DNA from: Chitinimonas prasina
GTDB lineage: Bacteria; Pseudomonadota; Gammaproteobacteria; Burkholderiales; Chitinimonadaceae
Length of the DNA: 64,000 bases
Direction of reading: 5' to 3'
Assembly (NCBI RefSeq): GCF_030160395.1
Contig: NZ_BSOG01000001.1
Span: 152,117 to 216,116 of the forward strand
A program made the position numbers and the translations under genes. Of this stretch, positions 56,836 to 64,000 are shown one piece after another (position 1 is the stretch's first letter; each line of letters opens with the position of its first letter). The notes beneath the pieces are model-generated. The model did no database searches. It had not been told where the DNA came from and saw only the letters and a list, made by a program, of their open reading frames with translations.

Positions 56836-57782
56836 GACAGCCCTTGCCAGGCGGCCCGCAGCAGGGCAACGCCTTGGGCGCCTGCAGCCTGTGCCGCGGC
56901 GAGATCGGCCTGCTTGAGACCACCAATGCCATACACAGGGAAGGGCCAGCCCTGCCCCACCAGCGCGGCGAAGCCATCCCAGCCCAGCGTAGCGCTGCCT
57001 GGATGGGTCTGTGTAGGCTGTATCGCCCCCAGCACAGCGTAATCCAGGCCCAGCTCAGCCACCCTGGCCAGCTCTGTTGCATTATGTACCGATGCACCAC
57101 ACCAGCCCTCAGGCCGTTCGGTGGTTTCCATCAGCACCCGCGCAGGCAGATGCACACCGGCCGCGCCCAGGTCGTGCGCCCGTTGCGGTTGGCCATGCAC
57201 CAGCAGGCGAGCCCCATAGGGCTGCAACCGTGCCTGCACCTCGGCTGCGAGGCCTGCGTAGGCCTGCGCTGGCAGTTGCGGCTCGCGCAGCACCAGCCAG
57301 CGCAGGCCTTGCGCCAGTGCCAGGTCCAGCTGCCTAAGCCAGGCCGCCTCGCCCAATTCCGCCACATTGGAAAACGGCAACACCGCCGGCAACTGCAAGC
57401 CACGCAGGATGGGGGTGTTGGCGGGCAACACCGGGTCCACCGTCAAGGCTCCCGGCACCTGCCAAGCAAATGCCTGCCCTTCATGCGGGTGGGGCTCACC
57501 CTGCCAATCGGTCACCTTGAAGAAATTGAGCCTGACATGGGCATGGGGATAGGTGAAGGTCTGCACCAGCCAGGGCTGCGCCGCCGAAACGGTCACGCCC
57601 ATTTCCTCGTGCAACTCGCGCACCAGCGCCTGCAGCGGCGTCTCGCCCCCCTCCAGCTTGCCCCCTGGGAACTCCCACCAGCCGGCATAGGGCTTGCCTT
57701 CCGGGCGCGAGCCCAGCAGGAACTGGCCATCAGGCCGTATCAGTATGCCGGCGGCAACATGGGTAGTCTTGGTTTCGGTCAT
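56832..57782 (-). CDS. Nudix hydrolase fused to ThiE-like domain
   Basis: A 316-residue fusion. An N-terminal MutT Nudix domain has the GX5EX7REUXEEXGU box as GGKLEGGETPLQALVRELHEEMGV, preceded by AAGILIRPDGQFLLGSRP. From ~130 a thiamine-phosphate-synthase-like TIM barrel has LVHGQPQRAHDLGAAGVHLPA and VLGAIQPTQTHPG, closing on VYGIGGLKQADLA. This fusion is common in beta- and gammaproteobacteria and is annotated as an 8-oxo-dGTP/nucleotide hydrolase with an uncertain C-terminal role. It lies 34 bases after the ATPase gene. ThiE activity here is unproven. Confidence 0.93.
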   Translation of the reverse strand: MTETKTTHVAAGILIRPDGQFLLGSRPEGKPYAGWWEFPGGKLEGGETPLQALVRELHEEMGVTVSAAQPWLVQTFTYPHAHVRLNFFKVTDWQGEPHPHEGQAFAWQVPGALTVDPVLPANTPILRGLQLPAVLPFSNVAELGEAAWLRQLDLALAQGLRWLVLREPQLPAQAYAGLAAEVQARLQPYGARLLVHGQPQRAHDLGAAGVHLPARVLMETTERPEGWCGASVHNATELARVAELGLDYAVLGAIQPTQTHPGSATLGWDGFAALVGQGWPFPVYGIGGLKQADLAAAQAAGAQGVALLRAAWQGLS

Positions 57783-57816
57783 CTTTGCCCTGATAAAGGT
57801 AATGGACGGCTACGCC

Positions 57817-58659
57817 CTAGCTGATGCGCCCTGCCCGATCACGGGCAAACTGCCAAGCCACCCTGCCCGAGCGTGAACCACGGCCCAGCGCCCAATTGAG
57901 CGCAGCACGCTCCAGAGGTTCGTTCCACTCATGCCGGCCAAACTCGGCCAGCCAATGACGCGCAGCAGCCAGATATTCCTCCTGGCTGAAGGGATAGAAA
58001 CTCAGCCACAGACCAAAGCGCTCGGACAGGCTGATTTTTTCCTCTACTGCATCTGCCGGGTGCACCTCACCATCCACATGGCGGCTACGTCTGTTCTCGT
58101 CAAAATACTCGGGCAACAGATGGCGGCGATTCGAGGTGGCATAGATCAGGATATTGCTGCTGGTTGCCGCAATACTGCCGTCCAGTACCGACTTCAGCGC
58201 CTTGTAACCGCCCTCGCCCTCCTCAAAGCTCAGGTCGTCGCAAAACACGATAAAGCGCTCCGGGCGATGCGCCAGCTTGGCGACGATATCGGCTAGGTCA
58301 CACAGATCGTCCTTGTCCACCTCCACCAGACGCAGGCCCTGGTCGGCAAACTCATACAACAGGGCTTTGACCAGCGAGGATTTGCCGGTGCCGCGTGCGC
58401 CGGTCAGCAGTACATTGTTGGCCAGCCGCCCCTGCACGAACTGGTGGGTATTGCGGACGATCTCGGCCTTTTGCGGTTCGATGTTCTGCAGATCAGCCAG
58501 CCGCAGCCGATGCGGTTGGTGCACGGCTTCCAGCCAGCCCACAGTGGTGCCCAAGGCAGCCTGCTTGCGCCAGCGAAAAGCCGTGGCAGACCAATCGGGC
58601 GCGGCGTCTGCTGGCGGCAGTATGGCCTCCAGCCGGGCCAACAGCTGCTCAAGATTCAT
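57817..58659 (-). CDS. DUF815 AAA-like ATP-binding protein
   Basis: A 280-residue P-loop protein with Walker A GARGTGKSSLV (~93) and Walker B RFIVFCDDLSFEEGE. It matches the DUF815 family: FRWRKQAALGTTVGWLEAVHQP and the LLPEYFDENRRSRHVDGEVHPADAVEEKISLSERFGLWLSFYPFSQEEYL block, ending GRGSRSGRVAWQFARD. Function unknown; members are widespread in proteobacteria. ATG 58659 with GGAGG is used. It overlaps the small membrane gene upstream by 11 bases. Confidence 0.93.
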   Translation of the reverse strand: MNLEQLLARLEAILPPADAAPDWSATAFRWRKQAALGTTVGWLEAVHQPHRLRLADLQNIEPQKAEIVRNTHQFVQGRLANNVLLTGARGTGKSSLVKALLYEFADQGLRLVEVDKDDLCDLADIVAKLAHRPERFIVFCDDLSFEEGEGGYKALKSVLDGSIAATSSNILIYATSNRRHLLPEYFDENRRSRHVDGEVHPADAVEEKISLSERFGLWLSFYPFSQEEYLAAARHWLAEFGRHEWNEPLERAALNWALGRGSRSGRVAWQFARDRAGRIS

Positions 58660-58945
58660 CGTCGCCTCCACGGCGGCTCAGGTAGATCAATCCAGCACCC
58701 AGCAGTGCCAGCACCGTACCGCTGCTTGCCAGCAGCACCACGGCCGGGTTGCGTTGCCACAAAGAGGGTATGGCAGCACTGTAGCCGGGCTCGCGGCAGA
58801 CGGCGCGGGCATAGTCATAAGCGCCGCCGCCGTCCAGGCAGACATCCACCATGGCCCACTCCACCCCCTGCCGCAGCAAGGCGCCCGTCAGCAGCATCAA
58901 GCCCAGCCCGGTAATGATCTGTGGCGCGAGGCTGCGCTGGCTCAC
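58649..58945 (-). CDS. Small two-TM membrane protein in argJ operon
   Basis: A 98-residue protein with two hydrophobic helices (~10-25 and ~68-88) flanking a loop with two cysteines (VDVCLDGGG and AVCREPG) that may form a disulphide in the periplasm. It begins at a GTG overlapping the argJ stop (GTGA) and overlaps the next gene by 11 bases, so translational coupling is likely. Function unknown. Confidence 0.75.
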   Translation of the reverse strand: MSQRSLAPQIITGLGLMLLTGALLRQGVEWAMVDVCLDGGGAYDYARAVCREPGYSAAIPSLWQRNPAVVLLASSGTVLALLGAGLIYLSRRGGDDES

Positions 58946-60165
58946 GAGCGGTAGTCCGCGTTGATCTTGACGTAGTCGTAGCTGAAATCACAGGTCCAGA
59001 CCGTGGCCGCCACCGGGCCACGGTTCAGCACCACGCGTATCAGTATCTCGGCCTTGTTCATCACGCGCTGGCCGTCTTCCTCGCGATACGCCGGGTTGCG
59101 ACCGCCCTGAGTGGCGACCAGCACGTCGTCCAGATAAAGATCCAGCTTGTCCACATCCAGGTCGTCGATGCCGGCATAGCCTATGGCAGCCAGGATGCGG
59201 CCAAGATTGGGGTCAGAAGCAAAAAAGGCTGTCTTGACCAGTGGCGAGCGGCCTATGGCATAACCCACAGCCTTGCATTCGCTCTCGTCACGGCCACCCT
59301 CCACTTGCACGGTCATGAACTTGGTGGCGCCTTCACCATCGCGGACAATGGCTTGTGCCAGGGTCTGCGCCACCGCCGTCACGGCATCACGCAGCAGCGC
59401 GTATTCAGCGCTGTCGGCATCGCTGATCTCGGCGCCGGTCTGGCCGGTAGCAATCAGCATGAAGCTATCGTTGGTCGAGGTGTCGCCATCAATGGTGATG
59501 CAGTTGAAGCTGCGGTCAGCCGCATGCTTGACCAGGGCCTGCAGCAGCGGCTGTGCCAGCTTGGCGTCCAGCGCTACATAGCCGAGCATGGTCGCCATAT
59601 TGGGGTGAATCATGCCGGCGCCCTTGGCGATGCCGGTGATGGTAATGGTCTGCCCTGCCACCTGTACTTGCCGGCTGGCTGCCTTGCTCACCACATCGGT
59701 GGTCATGATGGCCTCGGCGGCATCGGCCCAGTTGGCGGGCGACAGATTGGCCACTGCACCTGGCAACGCTGCCACGATCTTCTCGTAGGGCAGAGGCTCC
59801 AGTATCACCCCGGTAGAGAACGGCAGTATCTGGCTGCGCTCGGCACCCAGCTCCGCTGCCAGTGCATCGCACACCTTGAGCGCCCGCTCGCGCCCATCCA
59901 ACCCGGTACCGGCATTGGCGTTGCCGGTGTTGACCACCAGCGCACGCGGCGTAGCCTGGGCCAGATGATCGCGGCACAGTTGGACCGGCGCGGCGCAAAA
60001 GCGATTGCGGGTAAACACCCCGGCCACTTTTGCACCTTCTGCCAGCAGCATCACCAGCACATCCTTGCGGCCGGGTTTCTTGATACCGGCGCTGCCTATG
60101 CCCAGGGTAATGCCGGGAACGGCGTGCAGGCTGGCGGGGTCGGGGGCGGTGAGGTTGACGGGCAT
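58942..60165 (-). CDS. argJ: Bifunctional ornithine acetyltransferase / N-acetylglutamate synthase
   Basis: A 407-residue enzyme of the arginine pathway. It transfers acetyl from N-acetylornithine to glutamate, and in bifunctional forms also uses acetyl-CoA. The autocleavage segment [17 protein letters not shown] carries the nucleophilic Thr at the alpha/beta junction. [10 protein letters not shown] and [13 protein letters not shown]-like segments follow, and the C terminus is complete. Whether it is mono- or bifunctional cannot be read by eye. It leads a tight minus-strand operon through small membrane, ATPase and Nudix genes. Confidence 0.95.
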   Translation of the reverse strand: MPVNLTAPDPASLHAVPGITLGIGSAGIKKPGRKDVLVMLLAEGAKVAGVFTRNRFCAAPVQLCRDHLAQATPRALVVNTGNANAGTGLDGRERALKVCDALAAELGAERSQILPFSTGVILEPLPYEKIVAALPGAVANLSPANWADAAEAIMTTDVVSKAASRQVQVAGQTITITGIAKGAGMIHPNMATMLGYVALDAKLAQPLLQALVKHAADRSFNCITIDGDTSTNDSFMLIATGQTGAEISDADSAEYALLRDAVTAVAQTLAQAIVRDGEGATKFMTVQVEGGRDESECKAVGYAIGRSPLVKTAFFASDPNLGRILAAIGYAGIDDLDVDKLDLYLDDVLVATQGGRNPAYREEDGQRVMNKAEILIRVVLNRGPVAATVWTCDFSYDYVKINADYRS

Positions 60166-60452
60166 GGTGGTTCCTTAGACTTTTCTGAGTCGAATGCTGC
60201 GGTACGAAAAGGCGATGATTGTACCGTTGCTGTTACAGGAATACAGGGGGATTAACGAGGCAATGCACGCGCAATTAGGGTAATTGCCGCAACCGGAAAC
60301 AGTATCAATTGTTCGCAAGTGATAGCCCCTACCTGGTTTGTGCGCTATCAGCGGCGATCTCACCCACTTGGCCGACCATCCCCATGCAGCATCCCGGCCA
60401 GAGCGCTATCATGCCGCATCCCATTTGCTCCGCTTCTACACAAGGTAGCCCC

Positions 60453-61841
60453 ATGTTCGCACCCGACATCTATCGCGCCCGTCGCGCGGCACTGGCCCAA
60501 CAGGTCGGTTCTGGCCTGATCCTGCTGCTAGGCAATGCCGACAGCCCCATGAACTACACCGACAACATCTACCACTTTCGCCAGGACTCCAGCTTCCTGT
60601 ATTTCTTCGGGCTGGACCTGCCGGGGCTGGCTGCCGTGATAGACGTGGAGGCCGACAGCGCCACCCTGTTTGGCGACGATGGCGGCCTGGACAGCATAGT
60701 CTGGACCGGCCCGCTGCCTAGCTTGGCCGAGCAGGCCCAGGCGGTGGCAGTCAGCCAGACGCTGGCGCTGTCCAAGCTCGACGGCGTGGTGAGCCGCGCC
60801 CGCGATGGTGGCCGCAAGGTGCACTATCTGCCGCCTTACCGCGCCGAGCACCGCGTCTGGCTGGCGGAACTGCTGCAGCTCTATGTCGCAGCAGTGGACG
60901 ATGCGGCATCCGAATCGCTGACCCGTGCGGTCATCGCGCTGCGCTCGGTCAAGTCGGCCGAGGAAATCGCCGAGATGGAGAACACCCTGGAAGTCGCCTA
61001 CCGCATGCATATGCTGGCCATGCGTTCGTCCCGCCCCGGGGTAAAGGAGCAAGAGGTGGTCGGCTTGATGACCGGCCTGGCGCAGAGCCAGGGCCGTGCG
61101 CTGGCCTACCCCGTCATTTTCAGCCGTGACGGCCATATCCTGCACAACCACGGCCATGGCTACACCCTCAAGGCTGGTGATCTGGTGGTCAACGATGCCG
61201 GCGCCGAGAGCCCGCTGCACTACGCCAGCGACATCACCCGCACCATTCCGGTGGCAGGCCGTTTCAACGAACGGCAGAAGCAGGTCTACCAGGCCGTGCT
61301 GGATGCACAGCTGGCGGCCATTGATGCCATGAAACCCGGCGTACCCTACCGCGAGGTACACGATCTGGCCGCCAGGGTGCTGGTCAGCGGCTTGGCCCCC
61401 ACCGGCCTGTTCAAGGGCGATGCGGCCGAGGTAGTTGCCAGCGGTGCTTACGCCCTGGTGTTCCCGCACGGGTTGGGCCACCACATCGGCCTGGATGTAC
61501 ACGATATGGAAGCGCTCAACGAGAATTGGGTGGGCTACGGCGAAGGGGTAGAGCGCGCCAGCGAATTCGGCCGCAAATCGCTGCGCCTGGGCCGTCCCTT
61601 GCGTGAAGGCTGGGTCGTGACCGTGGAGCCTGGCGCCTACTTCATTCCCGCGCTGATCGAGCGCTGGGCAGCCGAGCAGCGCCATGCCGGTTTGATAGAC
61701 TACGACGTGGCGCGGCAGTACGCCGACTTCGGTGGCATACGTATCGAGGATGACGTGCTGATCACAGCCGATGGTGCGCGCGTGCTGGGCAAACCCATAC
61801 CCAAGACCATTACCGAGATTGAAGCGCTGGCGAGTGCCTAA
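60453..61841 (+). CDS. pepP: Xaa-Pro aminopeptidase P (M24B)
   Basis: A 462-residue manganese aminopeptidase that releases N-terminal residues before proline. The AMP_N domain (1-~170) contains NYTDNIYHFRQDSSFLYFFG. The pita-bread domain has the five metal ligands: two Asp (NDAGAES and YASDITRT), His in GHHIGLDVHD and two Glu (VEPGAYF and RIEDDVL). AAGGTAGCC precedes the ATG at 60453; a longer frame is a read-through of the promoter. It is divergent from argJ with ~290 bases between them. Confidence 0.95.
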   Translation: MFAPDIYRARRAALAQQVGSGLILLLGNADSPMNYTDNIYHFRQDSSFLYFFGLDLPGLAAVIDVEADSATLFGDDGGLDSIVWTGPLPSLAEQAQAVAVSQTLALSKLDGVVSRARDGGRKVHYLPPYRAEHRVWLAELLQLYVAAVDDAASESLTRAVIALRSVKSAEEIAEMENTLEVAYRMHMLAMRSSRPGVKEQEVVGLMTGLAQSQGRALAYPVIFSRDGHILHNHGHGYTLKAGDLVVNDAGAESPLHYASDITRTIPVAGRFNERQKQVYQAVLDAQLAAIDAMKPGVPYREVHDLAARVLVSGLAPTGLFKGDAAEVVASGAYALVFPHGLGHHIGLDVHDMEALNENWVGYGEGVERASEFGRKSLRLGRPLREGWVVTVEPGAYFIPALIERWAAEQRHAGLIDYDVARQYADFGGIRIEDDVLITADGARVLGKPIPKTITEIEALASA

Positions 61842-61931
61842 CTTGAATCAGACCAGCCGGCATCTGCCTTAATTACGGCGGACAAGTGGCCTAACCACCC
61901 CTTGTCCACCGTATCTATCGGAACATGCAAA

Positions 61932-62369
61932 GTGCCTGACATCAACCACCTAGCGTACCTTTGGGAGTCCGGAGACTGGGCATTGGCGCAAGGCATACAT
62001 AGCGAAGCACATGTCATTGTCAGCTTTGCTGAAACCGGCGTATCAGTCAAAGAGTTGGTCGCTTTACGTGGCTTACTTCCTCAATTCAGCACCATGGCCC
62101 CCGCAGCCGTCAGAGCCTTGGCACAAGAGGAAAGGGAACTCGATCTCGGCCGCTACGGCAATCTTGAGGCCCGGCGCCTTCATAACAAAGCAAAAAAACT
62201 GGGTTTGAACGCACATCTCAAGGATGCCTCGTATGTCGTCTACCAACCTATCCACCGCATCAATGGGGTTTCGCATCTACCCTCTGACGATGAGGCCGTG
62301 AATCAAGCCGTCATTACTGAAATGCTGCGCCGCAACCTCCCCATCCACATTGGGTATGAAACGGACTAA
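61932..62369 (+). CDS. Hypothetical protein abutting an attC-like palindrome
   Basis: A ~145-residue soluble helical protein with no recognised motif. The start is uncertain: GTG at 61932 (preceded by GGAAC) or TTG at 61902. Its stop codon lies at the very edge of a 125-bp nested palindrome (62369-62493). Codon usage is more A+T-rich than in pepP next door. The arrangement (orphan ORF immediately followed by an attC-like element) is what a gene cassette looks like. No function can be assigned. Confidence 0.6.
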   Translation: MPDINHLAYLWESGDWALAQGIHSEAHVIVSFAETGVSVKELVALRGLLPQFSTMAPAAVRALAQEERELDLGRYGNLEARRLHNKAKKLGLNAHLKDASYVVYQPIHRINGVSHLPSDDEAVNQAVITEMLRRNLPIHIGYETD

Positions 62370-62493
62370 GAGCGGCTAACAAAACCCAGCGTAGCGGTTC
62401 TGGCTAAGCGTGCGAGCGATGGAGCGCGCAGCAGACAGTACGTGGGTACGGCCAGCTCGCACAAAAACGCCAGAGGTATTTGTTAGCGGCTCT
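62369..62493. repeat. Nested palindromic element, attC-like
   Basis: Outer arms of 15 bases (AGAGCGGCTAACAAA at 62369-62383 and TTTGTTAGCGGCTCT at 62479-62493) match at 14 positions as inverted repeats. Inside are 6-bp arms TCTGGC (62399-62404) and GCCAGA (62469-62474), then 8-bp arms GTGCGAGC (62410-62417) and GCTCGCAC (62455-62462). Overall it would fold into a long imperfect cruciform of the size of integron attC sites, with TAAC/GTTA at the ends. The core sites differ from the strict RYYYAAC/GTTRRRY consensus. Confidence 0.65.
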
Positions 62494-62712
62494 AAGCGCT
62501 ACGCTTGAGTCAAGCGCCTCTTCCGGTTTATCCTGCGCACTGGTCGGCAGTTCACCCAGGCGTCGCCGGTTCATGCGAACCACGCTAAACCTGCCAGGCA
62601 AAACCACTCCATGCGCCTCTCGGCGCAGCTTGGCTCGAAACCTGAGTGCCAAGCCACAACGGCGACCATGGCATGCAGCTTGGACTGCAGGCACGACGAC
62701 AAGGAATCGACC

Positions 62713-63315
62713 ATGTCTCGTCCCGTTTTTCCGTTTTACGCTGACGATATCTCCTCCCTGGCCCGCTCGCTGGTCAAGCAATGGGCAGATGCCAGCACAC
62801 CACCCGGCCATCTGCAGATGCTCAATATGCTGGCGCGTGCTGCCGGCTATCAGAACTTCCAGCATTTCCGCGAAAGTGCCGAGGCGGTAGTCTCCGCACC
62901 GGCGGCCGCCGCGCCGGCCGTCGCCGCGCTTCCCGCCGCCGCTCCTCCACTCAACGGCCCCAGGTTGGTAGCGGGCAAGATGGTGGCACCTGCCAATACC
63001 CAGCGGCTATTGCGCCATTTCGATGAGCAAGGGCGCCTGCTGCGCTGGCCGGGCAAGTTCTCGGAACAATTCCCCGTGCTCTGGACTGTTTGGGCCCGCC
63101 TGCCGGCCCGACAGGATATGACTGAGCGTGAAGTGAATGACTACATCAGACAGGGCGAGGCGTTTGGTGACCACGTGCTGCTGCGGCGCGAGCTGGTGAA
63201 CTACCGCCTGCTGGAGCGCACGCCCGATGGCGCCCGATACCGCCGGCTGGAACAGGCACCGCCGGCCGATGTACGCGAGCTGATGCAGCTCTGCCGCCAG
63301 CGGGCCGCCGCATGA
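62713..63315 (+). CDS. DUF2087 domain protein
   Basis: A 200-residue protein. The N-terminal ~75 residues (DDISSLARSLVKQW ... MLNMLARAAGYQNFQHF) form a helical domain, followed by an Ala/Pro-rich linker. The C-terminal ~80 residues match DUF2087: RLLRWPGKFSEQFPVLWTVWARL, TEREVNDYIRQGEAFGDHVLLRRELVNYRLLERTPDGARYRRL, a winged-helix-like fold suggesting a regulator. ATG 62713 follows AAGGA. The next gene starts in the overlapping ATGA. Confidence 0.85.
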   Translation: MSRPVFPFYADDISSLARSLVKQWADASTPPGHLQMLNMLARAAGYQNFQHFRESAEAVVSAPAAAAPAVAALPAAAPPLNGPRLVAGKMVAPANTQRLLRHFDEQGRLLRWPGKFSEQFPVLWTVWARLPARQDMTEREVNDYIRQGEAFGDHVLLRRELVNYRLLERTPDGARYRRLEQAPPADVRELMQLCRQRAAA

Positions 63316-64000
63316 GCCCGCTGGTACTCTGCAGCCCCAGACCCCACAACGCCACCGTGTCCACCATCACCCTGACCCCACTGCAAGCAGCCGCCTTGCC
63401 GGCATTGCAGCAACTGCGCGATGACTTGCTGGCACCCCATGCCCAACCGGGCTTGGCCGAGGAGCTGACCGACGTGGCACGAGGCCATGGCCAGCATGCC
63501 TGCCTGGCTTGGCGCCGTGGCCAGGCGGTGGGTTGTGCTGGCTGGGTGCTGCAGGGGGTGGAGCAGGATGGTTGCGGCTATGGTGCACCGCTACTGGCGG
63601 CAGACCAGGAGGTAGCCAGCTTGCTGATTGCCCGGGTCATCGCGGTGGCGAGCGAGGCTGGCGCCAAACGCCTACGCATCGGTAGCTTTGCCGCCGAATC
63701 GGCCAAGCAGTCGGCACTGCTGGCTGCCGGCTTCGTGCCGGTGTTCGAGTTCGTTCACTGGGCGCTCCCCCTGCCTATAGCCGGCACCACCACGCTACCA
63801 GCAGGGCTGCGTAGCCTGCCCTACGCCGAGATCGACTGGCCTGCCCTGCGTGCATGCTATGCCCAGTGCTTCCAGCAGGTACCCAACGCCCCCGTGCCAG
63901 ACGTGGCCGCCATGCAGGAGGAGTGGTCGGCTGCCGATTGGACAGTCAGCCGCGTGCTGGTCGATGAGCAGGGCCACTACCAGGCGTTCTTGCTGGTCAG
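63312..64000 (+). CDS. GNAT N-acetyltransferase family protein, 3' truncated by window
   Basis: An open frame from the ATG at 63312, which overlaps the DUF2087 stop (ATGA), to the end of the window (229 codons). It shows a first GNAT-like module, with KRLRIGSFAAESAKQSALLAAGFVPVFEFVHWALPL at its end, and the beginning of a second one, as in tandem-GNAT proteins. The coupling suggests an operon with the DUF2087 regulator-like protein. Substrate unknown. Confidence 0.75.
   Translation, partial: MSPLVLCSPRPHNATVSTITLTPLQAAALPALQQLRDDLLAPHAQPGLAEELTDVARGHGQHACLAWRRGQAVGCAGWVLQGVEQDGCGYGAPLLAADQEVASLLIARVIAVASEAGAKRLRIGSFAAESAKQSALLAAGFVPVFEFVHWALPLPIAGTTTLPAGLRSLPYAEIDWPALRACYAQCFQQVPNAPVPDVAAMQEEWSAADWTVSRVLVDEQGHYQAFLLV

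Overview
This is a 64-kb stretch of a GC-rich proteobacterial chromosome. The gene content suggests a betaproteobacterium: a LipB/YbeD/D-amino-acid transaminase/PBP5 block, a Nudix-ThiE fusion and an ATPase beside argJ, FumC, FabR/DesT-type lipid control and bufferin maturation genes. The overall flavour is Neisseriales/Chitinibacteraceae-like, but the genus cannot be fixed from the sequence alone. Coding density is high on both strands. I saw no rRNA, tRNA, CRISPR array, transposase or prophage module.

Layout. 1-7.3 kb: end of the competence gene comEC; a minus-strand signalling operon (ParA ATPase, four-PAS histidine kinase, receiver-HATPase protein); a large helical protein of unknown function. 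7.4-12.7 kb: a class D beta-lactamase, a LysR/quinone-oxidoreductase divergent pair, and htpG behind a near-consensus heat-shock (sigma-32) promoter and a strong terminator. 13.4-15.8 kb: an A+T-richer minus-strand island of orphan genes that look like immunity or accessory genes. 15.8-24.9 kb: a DUF4287/DUF5655 protein, an LpxH-like phosphoesterase, a bufferin locus (BufA2-type precursor plus a fused MNIO-DUF2063 maturase), an MtfA-like peptidase, a CheY/CheC/thioesterase operon and fumC. 25-38.3 kb: a kinase-fold protein, a DUF805 membrane protein ending in a hexanucleotide repeat, periplasmic binding proteins, a TonB receptor, a FAD dehydrogenase, an orphan Tdi1-type immunity gene, a lipoprotein, an Lrp regulator and an S41 peptidase.

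38.3-42.1 kb: a fatty-acid desaturase and its ferredoxin-type reductase, divergent from a FabR/DesT-like TetR repressor with two 16-bp palindromic sites between them, then a short flagellin. 42.3-48.1 kb: a six-gene minus-strand operon encoding a coiled-coil protein, a membrane-anchored solute-binding/LysM protein, a two-TM coiled-coil protein, a PspA/IM30 (ESCRT-III-like) protein, an AAA+ ATPase and a TerB-like protein. I consider this the best candidate for an incompletely described system, probably envelope surveillance or membrane remodelling.

48.3-64 kb: a polyamine pair (amine oxidase and type III decarboxylase), lipA, a GNAT-LipB fusion with ybeD, D-amino-acid transaminase and PBP5; the argJ operon; pepP; an orphan gene followed directly by a 125-bp nested palindrome resembling an integron attC; and a DUF2087/GNAT pair running off the end.
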